Shown here: piece after piece, positions 16,210-26,091 of the stretch
Layout: the number at the start of each line of letters is the position of its first letter
Position numbering within the stretch: position 1 is the first letter of the stretch
Notes under the pieces: generated by a model
Seen by the model: the letters and a program-made list of their open reading frames with translations, nothing else
The model's database searches: none
Told to the model about the DNA's origin: nothing
NCBI GenBank assembly: GCA_910578385.1
Contig: CAJTQV010000009.1
Location: 1 to 64,000 of the forward strand
Reading direction: 5' to 3'
DNA from: an uncultured Muribaculaceae bacterium
Lineage (GTDB): Bacteria; Bacteroidota; Bacteroidia; Bacteroidales; Muribaculaceae
Length of the DNA: 64,000 bases
Position numbers and translations under genes: made by a program

Positions 16210-17025
16210 TCAGGGGAATTTGGGGAATTTGTCGAAATCGGGGTCGCGTTTCTCAAGGAATGCGTTCTTGCCTTCCTGAGCCTCGTCGAGCATGTAATAC
16301 AGAAGAGTGGCATCACCGGCAAACTGCATCAGACCATGCTGTCCGTCAAGTTCGGCATTTAGCGCGCGCTTGATCATGCGGATAGCCAGCGGAGAGCGTT
16401 TCATTATGGTGCGGCACCATTCCACTGTGGTCTCCTCCAGTTTGTCGAAAGGAACAACGGCGTTGACCATTCCCATCTCAAGAGCCTCGGCGGCAGTGTA
16501 TTGCTTGCAGAGGAACCATATCTCGCGGGCTTTCTTCTGACCTACGCAACGGGCGAGATAGCTCGCGCCGAAGCCTCCGTCAAAGCTGCCTACCTTAGGA
16601 CCGGTTTGGCCGAATCGTGCATTCTCCGAAGCAATCGAAAGGTCGCATATCACCTGAAGCACGTTGCCACCTCCGATGGAATAGCCGTTGACCATGGCGA
16701 TGACGGGCTTCGGAATGGAACGTATCATCTGGTGAAGGTCAAGAACGTTCAGACGGGGCACTCCGTCCTCGCCGACATATCCTCCTTCACCCTTCACGTT
16801 CTGGTCACCGCCGCTGCAGAATGCCTTGTCTCCTGCGCCGGTCAGGATAATCACGCGTATGTCCTGACTCTCGCGGCAAATATGGAAAGCATCGAGCATC
16901 TCCATATTGGTTTTCGGACGGAACGCATTGTAGACCTTTGGCCTGTTTATCGTTATCTTGGCTATGCCATCCATCTTCTCGAAGAGGATGTCTTCATACT
17001 CCTTTATGGTTTTCCAGTCAAACAT
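16210..17025 (-). CDS. menB: 1,4-Dihydroxy-2-naphthoyl-CoA synthase (MenB)
   Basis: A 271-residue crotonase-fold enzyme that closes the second ring in menaquinone synthesis. Features include FCSGGDQNVKGEGGY (oxyanion hole and flexible loop), MVNGYSIGGGNVLQVICDLSIA and the MenB-specific GPKVGSFDGGFGASYLAR, with the conserved Asp and Gly residues; the C-terminus KRDPDFDKFPKFP is also characteristic. Length is normal. It lies 27 nt after menD and one base before menC in a tight operon. Confidence 0.97.
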   Translation of the reverse strand: MFDWKTIKEYEDILFEKMDGIAKITINRPKVYNAFRPKTNMEMLDAFHICRESQDIRVIILTGAGDKAFCSGGDQNVKGEGGYVGEDGVPRLNVLDLHQMIRSIPKPVIAMVNGYSIGGGNVLQVICDLSIASENARFGQTGPKVGSFDGGFGASYLARCVGQKKAREIWFLCKQYTAAEALEMGMVNAVVPFDKLEETTVEWCRTIMKRSPLAIRMIKRALNAELDGQHGLMQFAGDATLLYYMLDEAQEGKNAFLEKRDPDFDKFPKFP

Positions 17026-17052
17026 GGTGTACTGTATTTTGTGTTATTATAT

Positions 17053-18771
17053 TCAGTTCAGATATTTTATCAGTTCTTCCGCGCTCGATTCAGGTTCCAC
17101 TTCGATTTCAAGGATTGATTGTCTGGTTTCGAGCAGCGTTTTCAACCCCTCTCGAAGTGCCTTTTCTGAATCTGCATGGAGGTATTTCCAACCATACGCC
17201 TGAGCCACACGTCCGAGCGGCAGTTGCGGGTCGCTGCAGAAATATTCCTCGCGAATGTCAAGGTTGCGGGTCGTTCCGATAAACCGGAAAATTCCACCTC
17301 CACGGTTATTGACAACCACTATCCGCAGGTCTCCTCCCAATTTCGCAAGATTCAGAACCTCCGTGCAGTAGGCGAATGACATGTCGCCTGTTACAAGTAG
17401 GGTAGTCCCTCCGTATGCAAGCGAGACTCCGAATGCGGTCGCGTTGGTGCCGTCAATGCCCGATACTCCCCGGTTGCAGTAACATGCGTGAGGCAGACGG
17501 TCAAGCAGAAGCTGGGCGTAGCGCACGCAAGTGCCGTTTGAAAGAAACAGGTTCCACGATTTGGGCAGTGTTGTGAATACTCTGTCGAGAGCCTTCAGCT
17601 CACACCAGGGCATCCCTGCTGTCAGTACGGAATTTTCCTCATGTGCTTTCAGACGGGCCTCGTTCCAAAGAGAGCGGTAAGATGGAACTGTACCCGCTTT
17701 CCCTTTTGATATGATATGGCGCATCATGCCGGCCATTCCCTTGAAGAATCTGTGGGGTGGCACGTCTATGTGCATAGATAGCCGTTGGAAACAGTCGACC
17801 GACACATCCGTGTCGGCGAGCGTCCAGTGTTGCGTGTCATCACATCCGCGCAGATACTCCTTGAGCATTCTCGACACCAGTGCTCCGCCGATTGAGATAA
17901 CTATGTCGGGTTTGAGCGTTTCCCGCTCTTCCGGGTCGAGCCGCGACAGCAATGAGTCAATCATATAGGCGTGCCCGTCGAGATGCAGATTTGAGATGGT
18001 CTCGGCCAGAACGGTCACGTTCTCAAGACGGCTGAACTCACGTATTGCACGGTTGAGCGAATCGTCAGCACCCATGAAACCGGCCACAACCATTATCCGC
18101 TTGCCGACAAGTTCTTCTGCAAGCTCACGCATCTTGTGCGGTGGCAACCCGGAATCATTCCCGATTACTCTCACAACTCTCGGAGTGGCTTCGGAACGGT
18201 CGGTTACATTGCCGAGCGGATTGCCGAACTGCATGTTTATGTGCACAGGTCCGGGCTGTCCCTCCTTTGCTGTCAGCATGGCTTCGTTTGCTGTCCGGTT
18301 CACATACCATTCACGTTCCGAGGCGTAGGTTCTGTTTCCGCATGGTGCGGTCATGCCTGTCTCGGCATAAATGTCGTAGCTGCGCTTGACTATCTTGTCG
18401 AGAGCCCCGAATTGCCGGAGTGTCTGCGAGTCATCCTGATCTATCCACTGTGCGGGTCTGTCTGCGGTAATCACCACCAATGGAATCTTCTGATAGTATG
18501 CTTCGGCCACTGCGGGTGCGTAGTTATACAGAGCGGTTCCGGATGTACATGCCAATGCCACCGGCCGACGTGTGACAATACCTATTCCCAGTGCGGTAAA
18601 TGCAGCCGTCCTTTCGTCGGTTATTATTATTTTCTTCAGCTCCTGACGTGCTGATGCCCCCACGAGCAGCGGGGTGTTCCGGCTTCCGGGAGAGAGGACT
18701 ATTGTATCTACACCCTGGGCAATGAGTACGTCGAGGAGTTCCCGGCAGTTTGCATTGGCTGTATCTTTCAT
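17053..18771 (-). CDS. menD: SEPHCHC synthase (MenD)
   Basis: A 572-residue thiamine-diphosphate enzyme that joins 2-oxoglutarate to isochorismate, the committed step of menaquinone synthesis. The N-terminal domain has LSPGSRNTPLL, the activating Glu in TDERTAAFTALG, and ACTSGTALYNYAPAVAEAYY; the C-terminal thiamine-binding region has RGVSGIDGTNATAFG, LLVTGDMSF and VVVNNRGGGIFRF. Length is standard. It starts 26 nt after fmt, which may share its transcript. The isochorismate synthase gene (menF), often beside menD, is not here. Confidence 0.97.
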   Translation of the reverse strand: MKDTANANCRELLDVLIAQGVDTIVLSPGSRNTPLLVGASARQELKKIIITDERTAAFTALGIGIVTRRPVALACTSGTALYNYAPAVAEAYYQKIPLVVITADRPAQWIDQDDSQTLRQFGALDKIVKRSYDIYAETGMTAPCGNRTYASEREWYVNRTANEAMLTAKEGQPGPVHINMQFGNPLGNVTDRSEATPRVVRVIGNDSGLPPHKMRELAEELVGKRIMVVAGFMGADDSLNRAIREFSRLENVTVLAETISNLHLDGHAYMIDSLLSRLDPEERETLKPDIVISIGGALVSRMLKEYLRGCDDTQHWTLADTDVSVDCFQRLSMHIDVPPHRFFKGMAGMMRHIISKGKAGTVPSYRSLWNEARLKAHEENSVLTAGMPWCELKALDRVFTTLPKSWNLFLSNGTCVRYAQLLLDRLPHACYCNRGVSGIDGTNATAFGVSLAYGGTTLLVTGDMSFAYCTEVLNLAKLGGDLRIVVVNNRGGGIFRFIGTTRNLDIREEYFCSDPQLPLGRVAQAYGWKYLHADSEKALREGLKTLLETRQSILEIEVEPESSAEELIKYLN

Positions 18772-18797
18772 AATCGAGAAGGTCTTTGCCGCCTGTT

Positions 18798-19748
18798 TCA
18801 GTTCTTGAATCTTACAGGTTTATATCCTAATAAAAAGGCAGATGTCTCCATCCGTTTCTTTCCGGCGGGTTGCAGCGAGAGAATCTCAATCAGTTCATCT
18901 GCGGTTGCGGCAAACATCCGCTTTCCCTCTATGATTACCTCGCCCGGTTCATGATTGCCGTTGTTCTTCCCGGTCAAGGCCGTCTCGAATATCTTGGCGG
19001 TAAATTCCTTGCCATTGGCATCCTCGACCAAGGTGAATGCAGCGGGGTAGGGGGAAAGTCCTCTAACCTGGTTGTGGATATTTAAGGCCTGTTTGTTCCA
19101 GTCTATCGCGCAATCCTCCTTGAATATTTTTGGGGCGCCGATAAACTCACCTTCGGGTTGCGGACGAGTCTCAAGTGTGCCGTCGAGAATTGATTTCACA
19201 GTGCTTTCCACCATTTCGGCACCCATTTCCATCAGCCGGTCATGTACGGTCCCCGCATTGTCGCTGTCCTCTATGGGTGTGCTCCGCTGCTCGATCATGT
19301 CGCCGGTGTCAATCTCATGTTTAAGGAAGAATGTAGTTATTCCTGTCTCTTTCTCACCGTTCATGATGGCGCGGTTTATCGGAGCCGCCCCGCGATATTT
19401 CGGCAGGAGACTGCCATGCAGGTTGAATGTGCCGAGGCGTGGCATTGCCCAAACCACCTCAGGAAGCATCCTGAATGCGATGACAATGAAAAGATCTGCG
19501 TCTATTTCCCTCAGACGGTCCACAAATTCCGGATTCTTAAGCTTTTCAGGCTGAAGTAACGGCAGTCCATGTTCTTCGGCATAGACTTTTACATCACTTT
19601 TAATCATCTTATGACCGCGTCCGGCTATCTTGTCGGGCATAGTGACCACGGCGGCAACGTTGTATCCGTTGCTTACCAGACGGTCAAGACTTGCCACTGC
19701 AAACTCGGGTGTTCCGAAAAATACTATTTTCAAATCTTTCTTTTCCAT
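18798..19748 (-). CDS. fmt: Methionyl-tRNA formyltransferase
   Basis: A 316-residue enzyme that formylates initiator Met-tRNA using 10-formyl-tetrahydrofolate. The N-terminal formyltransferase domain begins IVFFGTPEFAVASL and contains the catalytic Asn-His-Asp set in FNLHGSLLPKYRGAAPI and IDTGDM; the C-terminal beta-barrel domain recognises tRNA (RGLSPYPAAFT). Length is normal. It lies between the ClC channel gene (83 nt upstream) and menD (26 nt downstream) on one strand; no terminator separates it from menD. Confidence 0.97.
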   Translation of the reverse strand: MEKKDLKIVFFGTPEFAVASLDRLVSNGYNVAAVVTMPDKIAGRGHKMIKSDVKVYAEEHGLPLLQPEKLKNPEFVDRLREIDADLFIVIAFRMLPEVVWAMPRLGTFNLHGSLLPKYRGAAPINRAIMNGEKETGITTFFLKHEIDTGDMIEQRSTPIEDSDNAGTVHDRLMEMGAEMVESTVKSILDGTLETRPQPEGEFIGAPKIFKEDCAIDWNKQALNIHNQVRGLSPYPAAFTLVEDANGKEFTAKIFETALTGKNNGNHEPGEVIIEGKRMFAATADELIEILSLQPAGKKRMETSAFLLGYKPVRFKN

Positions 19749-19831
19749 AAGTTGAATAGCGTTTAGAGTAACGCAAACTTTTGTTCCCCTGTATTTCCCG
19801 AATATCGTAACTTATCCTCCTTTGGTAAAGT

Positions 19832-21631
19832 TCAATCTTCGGTAAAATGCTTGAGAACTCTCCGGTATGAATTGAATATCTTCGACTTCGACACGAATCC
19901 GATGTATTTACCTTTGTCAACTACGGGCAGGTTCCAGGCATTGGTCTTGTCGAAGATCTCCATCACCTTGTCCATAGGCATGTTCATCTCGATTACGGCA
20001 GGTACGGCGGCCATGAACCGCGACACATGCATCTTCGGATAGAGGTCCGTACGGAACATGATGTTTCTTATGTCATCGAGAAGCACTATGCCCTTAAGCA
20101 TTCCTTCCGAGTCGGTCACCGGATATAGATTCCGGTTTGAAACAGAAATCACATCTACCATCTCCTTGAGGCTCATCTCCGGGTGAACCTCTTTGAAATC
20201 AGTCTCTATCACGTTGTCAATCTTCAGGAGTGTGAGTACGGCCTTGTCTTTTTGGTGTGTCATGAGGTCACCGGCCTGGGCCAGACGCATGGTGTAGATG
20301 CTGTATGGAGTGAAACACTGGATGGTGAAGTAGGCGAGTGCCGAGACGATAAGCAGCGGCAGGAAGAGGTCATAGCCTCCGGTCATCTCCGCCGTAAGGA
20401 AGATTGCCATCAGGGGCGCGTGCATGACACCTGCCATCACACCTGCCATGCCCATCAGCGTGAAGTTCTTTTGCGACAGTGTTATGCCGAGGTCAAGATT
20501 GTTCACGATAAATGCAAACAGGAAGCCGGTAAGGGCCCCCACGAACAGAGAGGGGGCGAATGTACCTCCCACACCTCCGGCACCGTTGGTGGCCGAGGTG
20601 GCGAATGCCTTCATCAATGTGATTGCGCCGATAAAGAGGGCGAGAAACCACACGTTATCGCGGTCAACGTAGAAGAATGTACCGTTTACCACGGCACCGA
20701 CATCACCGTCAAGCAGGTGGTTTATGGCACCGTATCCCTCGCCGTAAAGGGGTGGGAAAAGGAACACCATGCAGGCTATAAGGCTGCCTCCGACGAGAAT
20801 CTTAAGCCACTGTCGGGTGATTTTCTTGAAGATTGATTCCATCATGAACATCACCTTGGTGAAATAGAATGACATCAATCCGCAGACCACTCCGAGTGCT
20901 ATTGTCCATGGTATGCGGCTCGTGGTGAAGGGTTCGCTCTGCGAGAAGAAGAATTCCGCGCTGTAGCCTTCGAGCACATAGGCCACGGTAGCACCGGCAA
21001 TCGACGACAGCAGCAGGGGCATCACCGTCAGACCTGTCAGGTCAATCATGAGCACTTCGAGCGTGAAAAGCATTCCGGCAATCGGGGCTCGGAATATACC
21101 TGCTATACCGGCGGCGGCCCCGCAGCCCACGAGTATCATGAGCACTTTGGGCGAGAGCCTGAATGCCTGGCCGACGTTCGACCCGATGGCAGCCCCGGTG
21201 TAGACTATAGGTCCCTCGGCTCCGACCGATCCACCGAAACCGATGGTGATTGAGGAGGATATGAGCGAGGCGTAGATGTTGCGCTTTTTTAGGCGCGACT
21301 TGCGCCGTGATATTGCATAGAGCACCTTTGTCACACCGTGCGAGATGTTCTCTTTCACGACATATTTCACGAAGAGCACCGTGAGAATTATACCTGCCAC
21401 CGGATATACGAGATAGAGGTAGTTCTCTGTGGTGTCGCTGAAATGCGATGTAAGTATGCTGGCTATCAGATGAATCAGAAACTTCAGCAGCTGGGCGGCG
21501 ATTCCGCAGGCTATGCCCACAATCAGAGCCAGGAGAAGCACGAAGTTCTTCTCCTTGAGGTGGTGCTCGCGCCATATGACGAACTTCAGCCAAAGGTCGG
21601 TAGCCCAATTATGTGTTTCTTTGTATGCCAT
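19832..21631 (-). CDS. ClC-family chloride channel/antiporter with CBS domains
   Basis: A 599-residue membrane protein. Residues ~1-445 form the multi-helix ClC core, with the gating glutamate Glu139 in GSVGAEGPIVYTGAAIG and the anion-binding GTFAPSLFVGA. The usual GSGIP motif reads ISHGV, a divergence seen in some bacterial ClCs. The C-terminal ~150 residues contain two CBS domains (around ISVSNRNLYPVTDSEG and KTNAWNLPVVDKGKYIGFV), which typically sense adenine nucleotides. Channel or proton antiporter cannot be decided by eye. It lies 9 nt after the sugar transferase. Confidence 0.94.
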   Translation of the reverse strand: MAYKETHNWATDLWLKFVIWREHHLKEKNFVLLLALIVGIACGIAAQLLKFLIHLIASILTSHFSDTTENYLYLVYPVAGIILTVLFVKYVVKENISHGVTKVLYAISRRKSRLKKRNIYASLISSSITIGFGGSVGAEGPIVYTGAAIGSNVGQAFRLSPKVLMILVGCGAAAGIAGIFRAPIAGMLFTLEVLMIDLTGLTVMPLLLSSIAGATVAYVLEGYSAEFFFSQSEPFTTSRIPWTIALGVVCGLMSFYFTKVMFMMESIFKKITRQWLKILVGGSLIACMVFLFPPLYGEGYGAINHLLDGDVGAVVNGTFFYVDRDNVWFLALFIGAITLMKAFATSATNGAGGVGGTFAPSLFVGALTGFLFAFIVNNLDLGITLSQKNFTLMGMAGVMAGVMHAPLMAIFLTAEMTGGYDLFLPLLIVSALAYFTIQCFTPYSIYTMRLAQAGDLMTHQKDKAVLTLLKIDNVIETDFKEVHPEMSLKEMVDVISVSNRNLYPVTDSEGMLKGIVLLDDIRNIMFRTDLYPKMHVSRFMAAVPAVIEMNMPMDKVMEIFDKTNAWNLPVVDKGKYIGFVSKSKIFNSYRRVLKHFTED

Positions 21632-21640
21632 ATCAGTTTT

Positions 21641-23068
21641 CTATACTCCGGCACCCTTCACTATGGTGCGTATTGTGTAAATCATGATTTTCAGGTCTGT
21701 CGAGATTGACATGTTGTTGATATAGACCAGATCGTAACGCGAACGGCTTACCATCTCCTTGACCGATGACGCGTAACCGTACTTCACCATTCCCCAGCTG
21801 GTTATGCCCGGACGTACCTGGAAAATCAGTCCGTAGTAGGGTGCCCGCTTCACAATCTGCTCTATGAAGTATTCACGCTCCGGTCGCGGACCGACGAGTG
21901 ACATGTCCCCCTTGATTACGTTCCAGAACTGCGGCAGTTCATCTATACGGTATTTCCTCATGACGCGTCCCACGGGGGTGATGCGGCTGTCATTGTCAGA
22001 TGACAGCCTGGGACCATCTTTCTCGGCATCCTGACGCATGGACCGGAACTTGTATATCCGGAATGGAATATGTCCTTTGCCTATTCTCTCCTGACTGTAT
22101 ATCACAGGGCCCGACGAGGAGAAACGCACGCAAAGTGCGGTGACTATGAGCACCGGACTCAGCAGAATCAGCGCGATGGCTGAAGCGACGACATCGAACG
22201 TGCGCTTCACATTCTTCTGAAATTCCGATATGCGCGGTGAGGTCAGATCAATGAAGGGGAATCCAAGAATATCATTGAGGTGAATGTTTGCAGTGACGTA
22301 CGATAGCGTGTCGGGCGCGATTTTGACCGGTATGTTGAGCGGGAAAAGGCGTTCGAGCAGATTCATGATTTCCGTGTCACGTATCACCTCTGGTGCCAGG
22401 ATAATCTGGTCTATGGCATAACGCCGGCAGATTTCCTCCACCTCATCCCATTGCCATGACTTGAGTTCATCTTCTACCTGATGTTCCCTCTCCAGCCGTA
22501 TGAATCCGACCACGTCGTAGGCCCATACTGAACCTGACTCCTTGAGCTTGCGGTACACCTCGCGGCTCTTCTTTGAGTTTCCGATTATCAGGGTGGAATA
22601 GATCCAGTGTCTTTTGCGCAGATGGTTCACCGTGCGCGAAGTGAGCACATATCTTCCGGCATATGTGAAGACAGCGAGCAGACTGAACAGGGCTATGATA
22701 ATCTCGTAGTCCTTTATTTTCATGCCCGTCGTGTCGTTGATGAGCAACAGCAGGTAAATCAGAACCGTCCCTACAGCGACCGATGCCAACGTAACTGACA
22801 GCTCCTGAAGCCTTGACTTGGAAAACGGACGGTTGTAGTATCCCGACAGTCCGTAGATGCCGATCATCAGGAGCGGTATAAGCAATTGCTCCCATAGCAT
22901 CTTGGTGCTGAGAATATAGGCACGGACATCGGTGTACCCGTAAGTATAAAGCCCGAGTTCATGAAATCTGAAGATATTGAACAGGAAGAACGCGATGGAA
23001 ACCATCACGAAATCCGCAGCGACGTATTTCGTCCTCTGAATTGCATTGGAAAAATTTCTTCCTTTCAT
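21641..23068 (-). CDS. Polyprenyl-phosphate sugar phosphotransferase (WcaJ-like)
   Basis: A 475-residue membrane enzyme that starts polysaccharide assembly by moving a sugar-1-phosphate onto undecaprenyl phosphate. Four N-terminal helices and a CoA-binding-like Rossmann domain (TLIGNSKKSREVYRKL) precede the catalytic domain, which begins KRTFDVVASAIALILLSP and contains KFRSMRQDA, RKYRIDELPQFWNV, GDMSLVGPRPE and PGITSWGMVKYG. The frame extends to a TTG at 23146, but a -7 box at 23114-23121 places transcription start inside it, so ATG 23068 (MKGRNFSN) is chosen. No other capsule genes are adjacent. Confidence 0.92.
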   Translation of the reverse strand: MKGRNFSNAIQRTKYVAADFVMVSIAFFLFNIFRFHELGLYTYGYTDVRAYILSTKMLWEQLLIPLLMIGIYGLSGYYNRPFSKSRLQELSVTLASVAVGTVLIYLLLLINDTTGMKIKDYEIIIALFSLLAVFTYAGRYVLTSRTVNHLRKRHWIYSTLIIGNSKKSREVYRKLKESGSVWAYDVVGFIRLEREHQVEDELKSWQWDEVEEICRRYAIDQIILAPEVIRDTEIMNLLERLFPLNIPVKIAPDTLSYVTANIHLNDILGFPFIDLTSPRISEFQKNVKRTFDVVASAIALILLSPVLIVTALCVRFSSSGPVIYSQERIGKGHIPFRIYKFRSMRQDAEKDGPRLSSDNDSRITPVGRVMRKYRIDELPQFWNVIKGDMSLVGPRPEREYFIEQIVKRAPYYGLIFQVRPGITSWGMVKYGYASSVKEMVSRSRYDLVYINNMSISTDLKIMIYTIRTIVKGAGV

Positions 23069-23113
23069 CCTCTTGCTTGGTGAATGTTTCTCTTTCGGGG
23101 TTATTCGTTCATA

Positions 23114-23121
23114 CAAATTTA
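23114..23121 (-). promoter_or_regulatory. -7 box (TAAATTTG) for the sugar transferase operon
   Basis: CAAATTTA on the plus strand is TAAATTTG on the minus strand, ~46 nt upstream of ATG 23068. A weak CAAT lies upstream at a 22-nt spacing. Confidence 0.5.
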
Positions 23122-23174
23122 AGAAAAAATCCCGAAATATCGACAATCATAAGGGTAAAATAATCAACCGTAGT

Positions 23175-23792
23175 TTATCGGATTATTTTAATCACGCCAG
23201 AGTCAGAGACTTTGATGATATTGCTCGCCGTGTGCCGGGTATTGTCATCGCGGCGATACTTCACAACGTAGTCCACTCCTTCGATTATTTCTTTTGAAAT
23301 CTCGCTGAATGTACGGGGTGTCTTGTCGCCTGATATGTTGGCCGATGTCGATACAAGGGGACGTCTCAGACGACGGCACAAGGTGCTGCTGAACACCTCT
23401 CCGGTAATGCGTATACCCGCAGAACCATCTTCGGCAAGGAGATTCGCTGCAAGTCCCCGGGGGTGGTCGTAGATTATGGTCAGCGGGTTGACCGCGGCAT
23501 CAATCAGCATCCATGCGGCTTCGGGAACAGTCTCGACCGTCTGCTGGAGTTCGCCGGCAGAACCTACGAGCGCGAGCATCGACTTCGAGTCCGTCCGTTG
23601 TTTGAGTTCATATATCTTTTTCACCGCCTCAGCGTTTGTGGCATCGCATCCTATGCCCCAGACTGTATCGGTCGGGTAGAGGATGATGCCACCTTTCTTG
23701 AGCACTTCGAGTGCCGCCGCCATGTCGTCGCTGTCATATCGTGCCGCTGAGGGCTCGTGCACTCTCTGCGGTTTGTTTCTGTCTTTTTCCAT
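23175..23792 (-). CDS. tsaC: Threonylcarbamoyl-AMP synthase (Sua5/YciO/YrdC family)
   Basis: A ~205-residue YrdC-fold enzyme that makes threonylcarbamoyl-AMP from Thr, bicarbonate and ATP, the first step of tRNA t6A modification. Typical motifs are GGIILYPTDTVWGIGCDATN, ELKQRTDSKSMLALVG and RPLVSTSANISG. TsaD, which uses its product, is encoded at 29.3 kb. ATG 23837 (MKRSNNYPKL) would overlap the nadE end by 14 nt and give 220 residues; ATG 23792 (MEKDRNKPQ) is preferred for its GAAAGAG upstream and closer match to family length. YciO-type paralogues cannot be excluded. Confidence 0.9.
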   Translation of the reverse strand: MEKDRNKPQRVHEPSAARYDSDDMAAALEVLKKGGIILYPTDTVWGIGCDATNAEAVKKIYELKQRTDSKSMLALVGSAGELQQTVETVPEAAWMLIDAAVNPLTIIYDHPRGLAANLLAEDGSAGIRITGEVFSSTLCRRLRRPLVSTSANISGDKTPRTFSEISKEIIEGVDYVVKYRRDDNTRHTASNIIKVSDSGVIKIIR

Positions 23793-23823
23793 TGGGATAA
23801 ACTCTTTCAGCTTAGGGTAATTG

Positions 23824-25812
23824 TTACTTCTCTTCATCCAGTTCTCTGAGCCATAGTTCTGAAGAGGCATCGCTCGGCATCCGCCAGTCTCCTCTGGGGG
23901 AGAGGCAGACACTTCCCGCCTTCACGCCATCGGGCATACATGACCTCTTGAACTGCTGATTGAAGAATCTGCGGTAGAAAGTCCTAAGCCAATGTCTGAT
24001 GGTTCGGCTGTCGTATTTGCCGGCAAAAGCCCTGTTGGCGAGCATCTCGATTTTTTTCGGTCGGCTACCGAAACGAAGCATATGGTAAATGAAGAAGTCG
24101 TGCAGCTCGTAGGGGCCTACAAGATCTTCAGTTTTCTGTTCTATGTTGTCGTTCTCATCAGGAGGCAGAAGCTCGGGGCTGATAGGAGTGTTGATTATGT
24201 CGCGCAGTATCTCCGCCAATCTTTTATCCCCTCTCTCAAGTGCCTCGCTCTCATAGCCTCCTACAAGGTATTTTACGAGTGTTTTAGGTATCGAGGCATT
24301 CACCCCGTACATTGACATCTGGTCTCCATTGTATGTACACCAGCCCAGGGCGAGTTCGGAGAGGTCTCCGGTTCCGATCACTATGCCGTTTTCCTGATTT
24401 GCCACGTCCATGAGAATCTGTGTACGTTCGCGAGCCTGACTGTTTTCGTATGTGACATCATGCACCGCCGGATTATGGCCAATGTCGGAGAAATGTTGTT
24501 TCACTGCCTGACCGATTGTTATCTCACGGTCTGTTACACCCAGTTGTTCCATCAGCTCGGTTGCATTGCTTTTGGTACGGTCGGTGGTGCCGAAGCCGGG
24601 CATCGTTATGCCGATAATGCCTTTTCGGTCAAGTCCGAGCATATCAAATGCCTTGACTGTTACAAGCAGGGCAAGAGTAGAGTCGAGTCCCCCTGAAATT
24701 CCGACAATGGCTTTTGTGCAGTGTATTGCACGTAGACGCGTGGCGAGTCCCCATGCCTGAATGGAGGAGATCTCGTCGCATCGTTCGGCAAGTTCCTCCG
24801 GATTCTCGTCTAAGAACGGATGTGCCTTGATTTTGCGATACTTTAGCAGATTTTCGCTGTCAGTGTCTGTATTTGCATAGTTGATATTGCCGATACGGAT
24901 TGTCTGTGGGGCGGGGGAGTGATTCCCCTCATGGAATGTTCCGAAATGTGTGCGGTCATGCCTCAGGCTTTCTATGTCGAGGTCTGCGAAGGCTCTCTTT
25001 TCTCCCATCATGAAGCGTTCCGAATGGGCGAGGATGGAGCCGTTCTCCGCTATTATGCAGTTGCCTGCAAATGCAAGGTCGGTAGATGACTCACCGGTTC
25101 CGGCCGAAGCGTAGACGTAGCCGCAACGGCAGCGTGCCGACTGGTTGCGTATCAGGTCCACAAGGTAGCGGTGCTTGCCGATCAGCTCATTGGTAGCCGA
25201 TAGGTTGAGGATTATGTCGGCCCCCGACATGGAGAGTGCGGAGCTGGGAGGGTTGGGAACCCAAAGGTCTTCGCAGATTTCAATACCGAATCTTACGCCG
25301 TGGGTTTCAAACAGCAGGCTTGTGCTGATCGGTGCCTGATACTCTTCGTGACCGGTCTGCCCGGAATTATCAGGAACCGCAGGGATTGTAACACTTCCGT
25401 TTACATTCTCTCCCGATGTGAACCAGCGTTTCTCGTAAAATTCACCATAGTTTGGCAGGTATGTCTTCGGGACAATGCACTGTATCCGTCCGTCCCCTAT
25501 AACGGCTGCGCAGTTATAGAGACACCCGTTGTATCGTATCGGTGCTCCGACAACGATGGATGTGTCGTAACCGGCAAACTGACGGGCAAGGCTGTCGAGA
25601 GCCGGAATCACGCTGTCAATAAGTAGAGACTGTCCGAAAAGGTCGGCGCAGGTATAACCGGTTATGCTGAGTTCGGGAAACAGAACTACCTTGGCACCTT
25701 CGGCCACACAGCGTCTCACATTTTCCGAGATTCTGTCTGTATTGAAATAGACGTTGCCGGGCTTTACTTCGGGCGAGCAAGCCGCGACGCGTATAAATCC
25801 AAAATTCTCCAT
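23824..25812 (-). CDS. nadE: Glutamine-dependent NAD+ synthetase
   Basis: A 662-residue two-domain enzyme making NAD+ from deamido-NAD+ with glutamine as nitrogen donor. The N-terminal nitrilase-type glutaminase has its Glu-Lys-Cys triad in LFPELSITGYT, PKTYLPNYGEFYEKR and FGIEICEDLW. The C-terminal synthetase domain has the ATP loop AIVGISGGLDSTLALL and GTGDLSELALGWCTYNGD. Length is standard for the fused form. It is followed on the same strand, with a possible overlap, by the t6A synthase gene. Confidence 0.97.
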   Translation of the reverse strand: MENFGFIRVAACSPEVKPGNVYFNTDRISENVRRCVAEGAKVVLFPELSITGYTCADLFGQSLLIDSVIPALDSLARQFAGYDTSIVVGAPIRYNGCLYNCAAVIGDGRIQCIVPKTYLPNYGEFYEKRWFTSGENVNGSVTIPAVPDNSGQTGHEEYQAPISTSLLFETHGVRFGIEICEDLWVPNPPSSALSMSGADIILNLSATNELIGKHRYLVDLIRNQSARCRCGYVYASAGTGESSTDLAFAGNCIIAENGSILAHSERFMMGEKRAFADLDIESLRHDRTHFGTFHEGNHSPAPQTIRIGNINYANTDTDSENLLKYRKIKAHPFLDENPEELAERCDEISSIQAWGLATRLRAIHCTKAIVGISGGLDSTLALLVTVKAFDMLGLDRKGIIGITMPGFGTTDRTKSNATELMEQLGVTDREITIGQAVKQHFSDIGHNPAVHDVTYENSQARERTQILMDVANQENGIVIGTGDLSELALGWCTYNGDQMSMYGVNASIPKTLVKYLVGGYESEALERGDKRLAEILRDIINTPISPELLPPDENDNIEQKTEDLVGPYELHDFFIYHMLRFGSRPKKIEMLANRAFAGKYDSRTIRHWLRTFYRRFFNQQFKRSCMPDGVKAGSVCLSPRGDWRMPSDASSELWLRELDEEK

Positions 25813-25945
25813 ATTCTATTAAACGAAGTGCTTTCAATCGTGTTTGACGATCAATTACATAAATGTCCCCACGTTTTTTTTCTGAGTAGCTGACAAAAGT
25901 TTTAACTACAACAATGTCGTAATCTGAACTGTCGCTTATCTTTTA

Positions 25946-25953
25946 CAAAATTA
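25946..25953 (-). promoter_or_regulatory. -7 box (TAATTTTG) for nadE
   Basis: CAAAATTA on the plus strand; on the minus strand a TTTA, three of four matches to the -33 TTTG, lies 20 nt upstream. The gap 25813-26091 between the divergent nadE and beta-barrel genes contains nothing else I can support. Confidence 0.5.
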
Positions 25954-26091
25954 GCAAAACTTTTTACATAATTTAAATGTTTCTCCGATAAGTGACCTCA
26001 CTTAACGCAAAAATTACGTTATCAAGTCATGGAAGGTGTGACTGCGGCTATGCTGGCTCATTACACTGATACCATGACATTCATCAAGAAT

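Noticed and set aside
20183..20836. A 217-codon forward frame inside the ClC gene
   Set aside because: It is opposite a clear ClC coding sequence; its His/Glu-rich product is a shadow.
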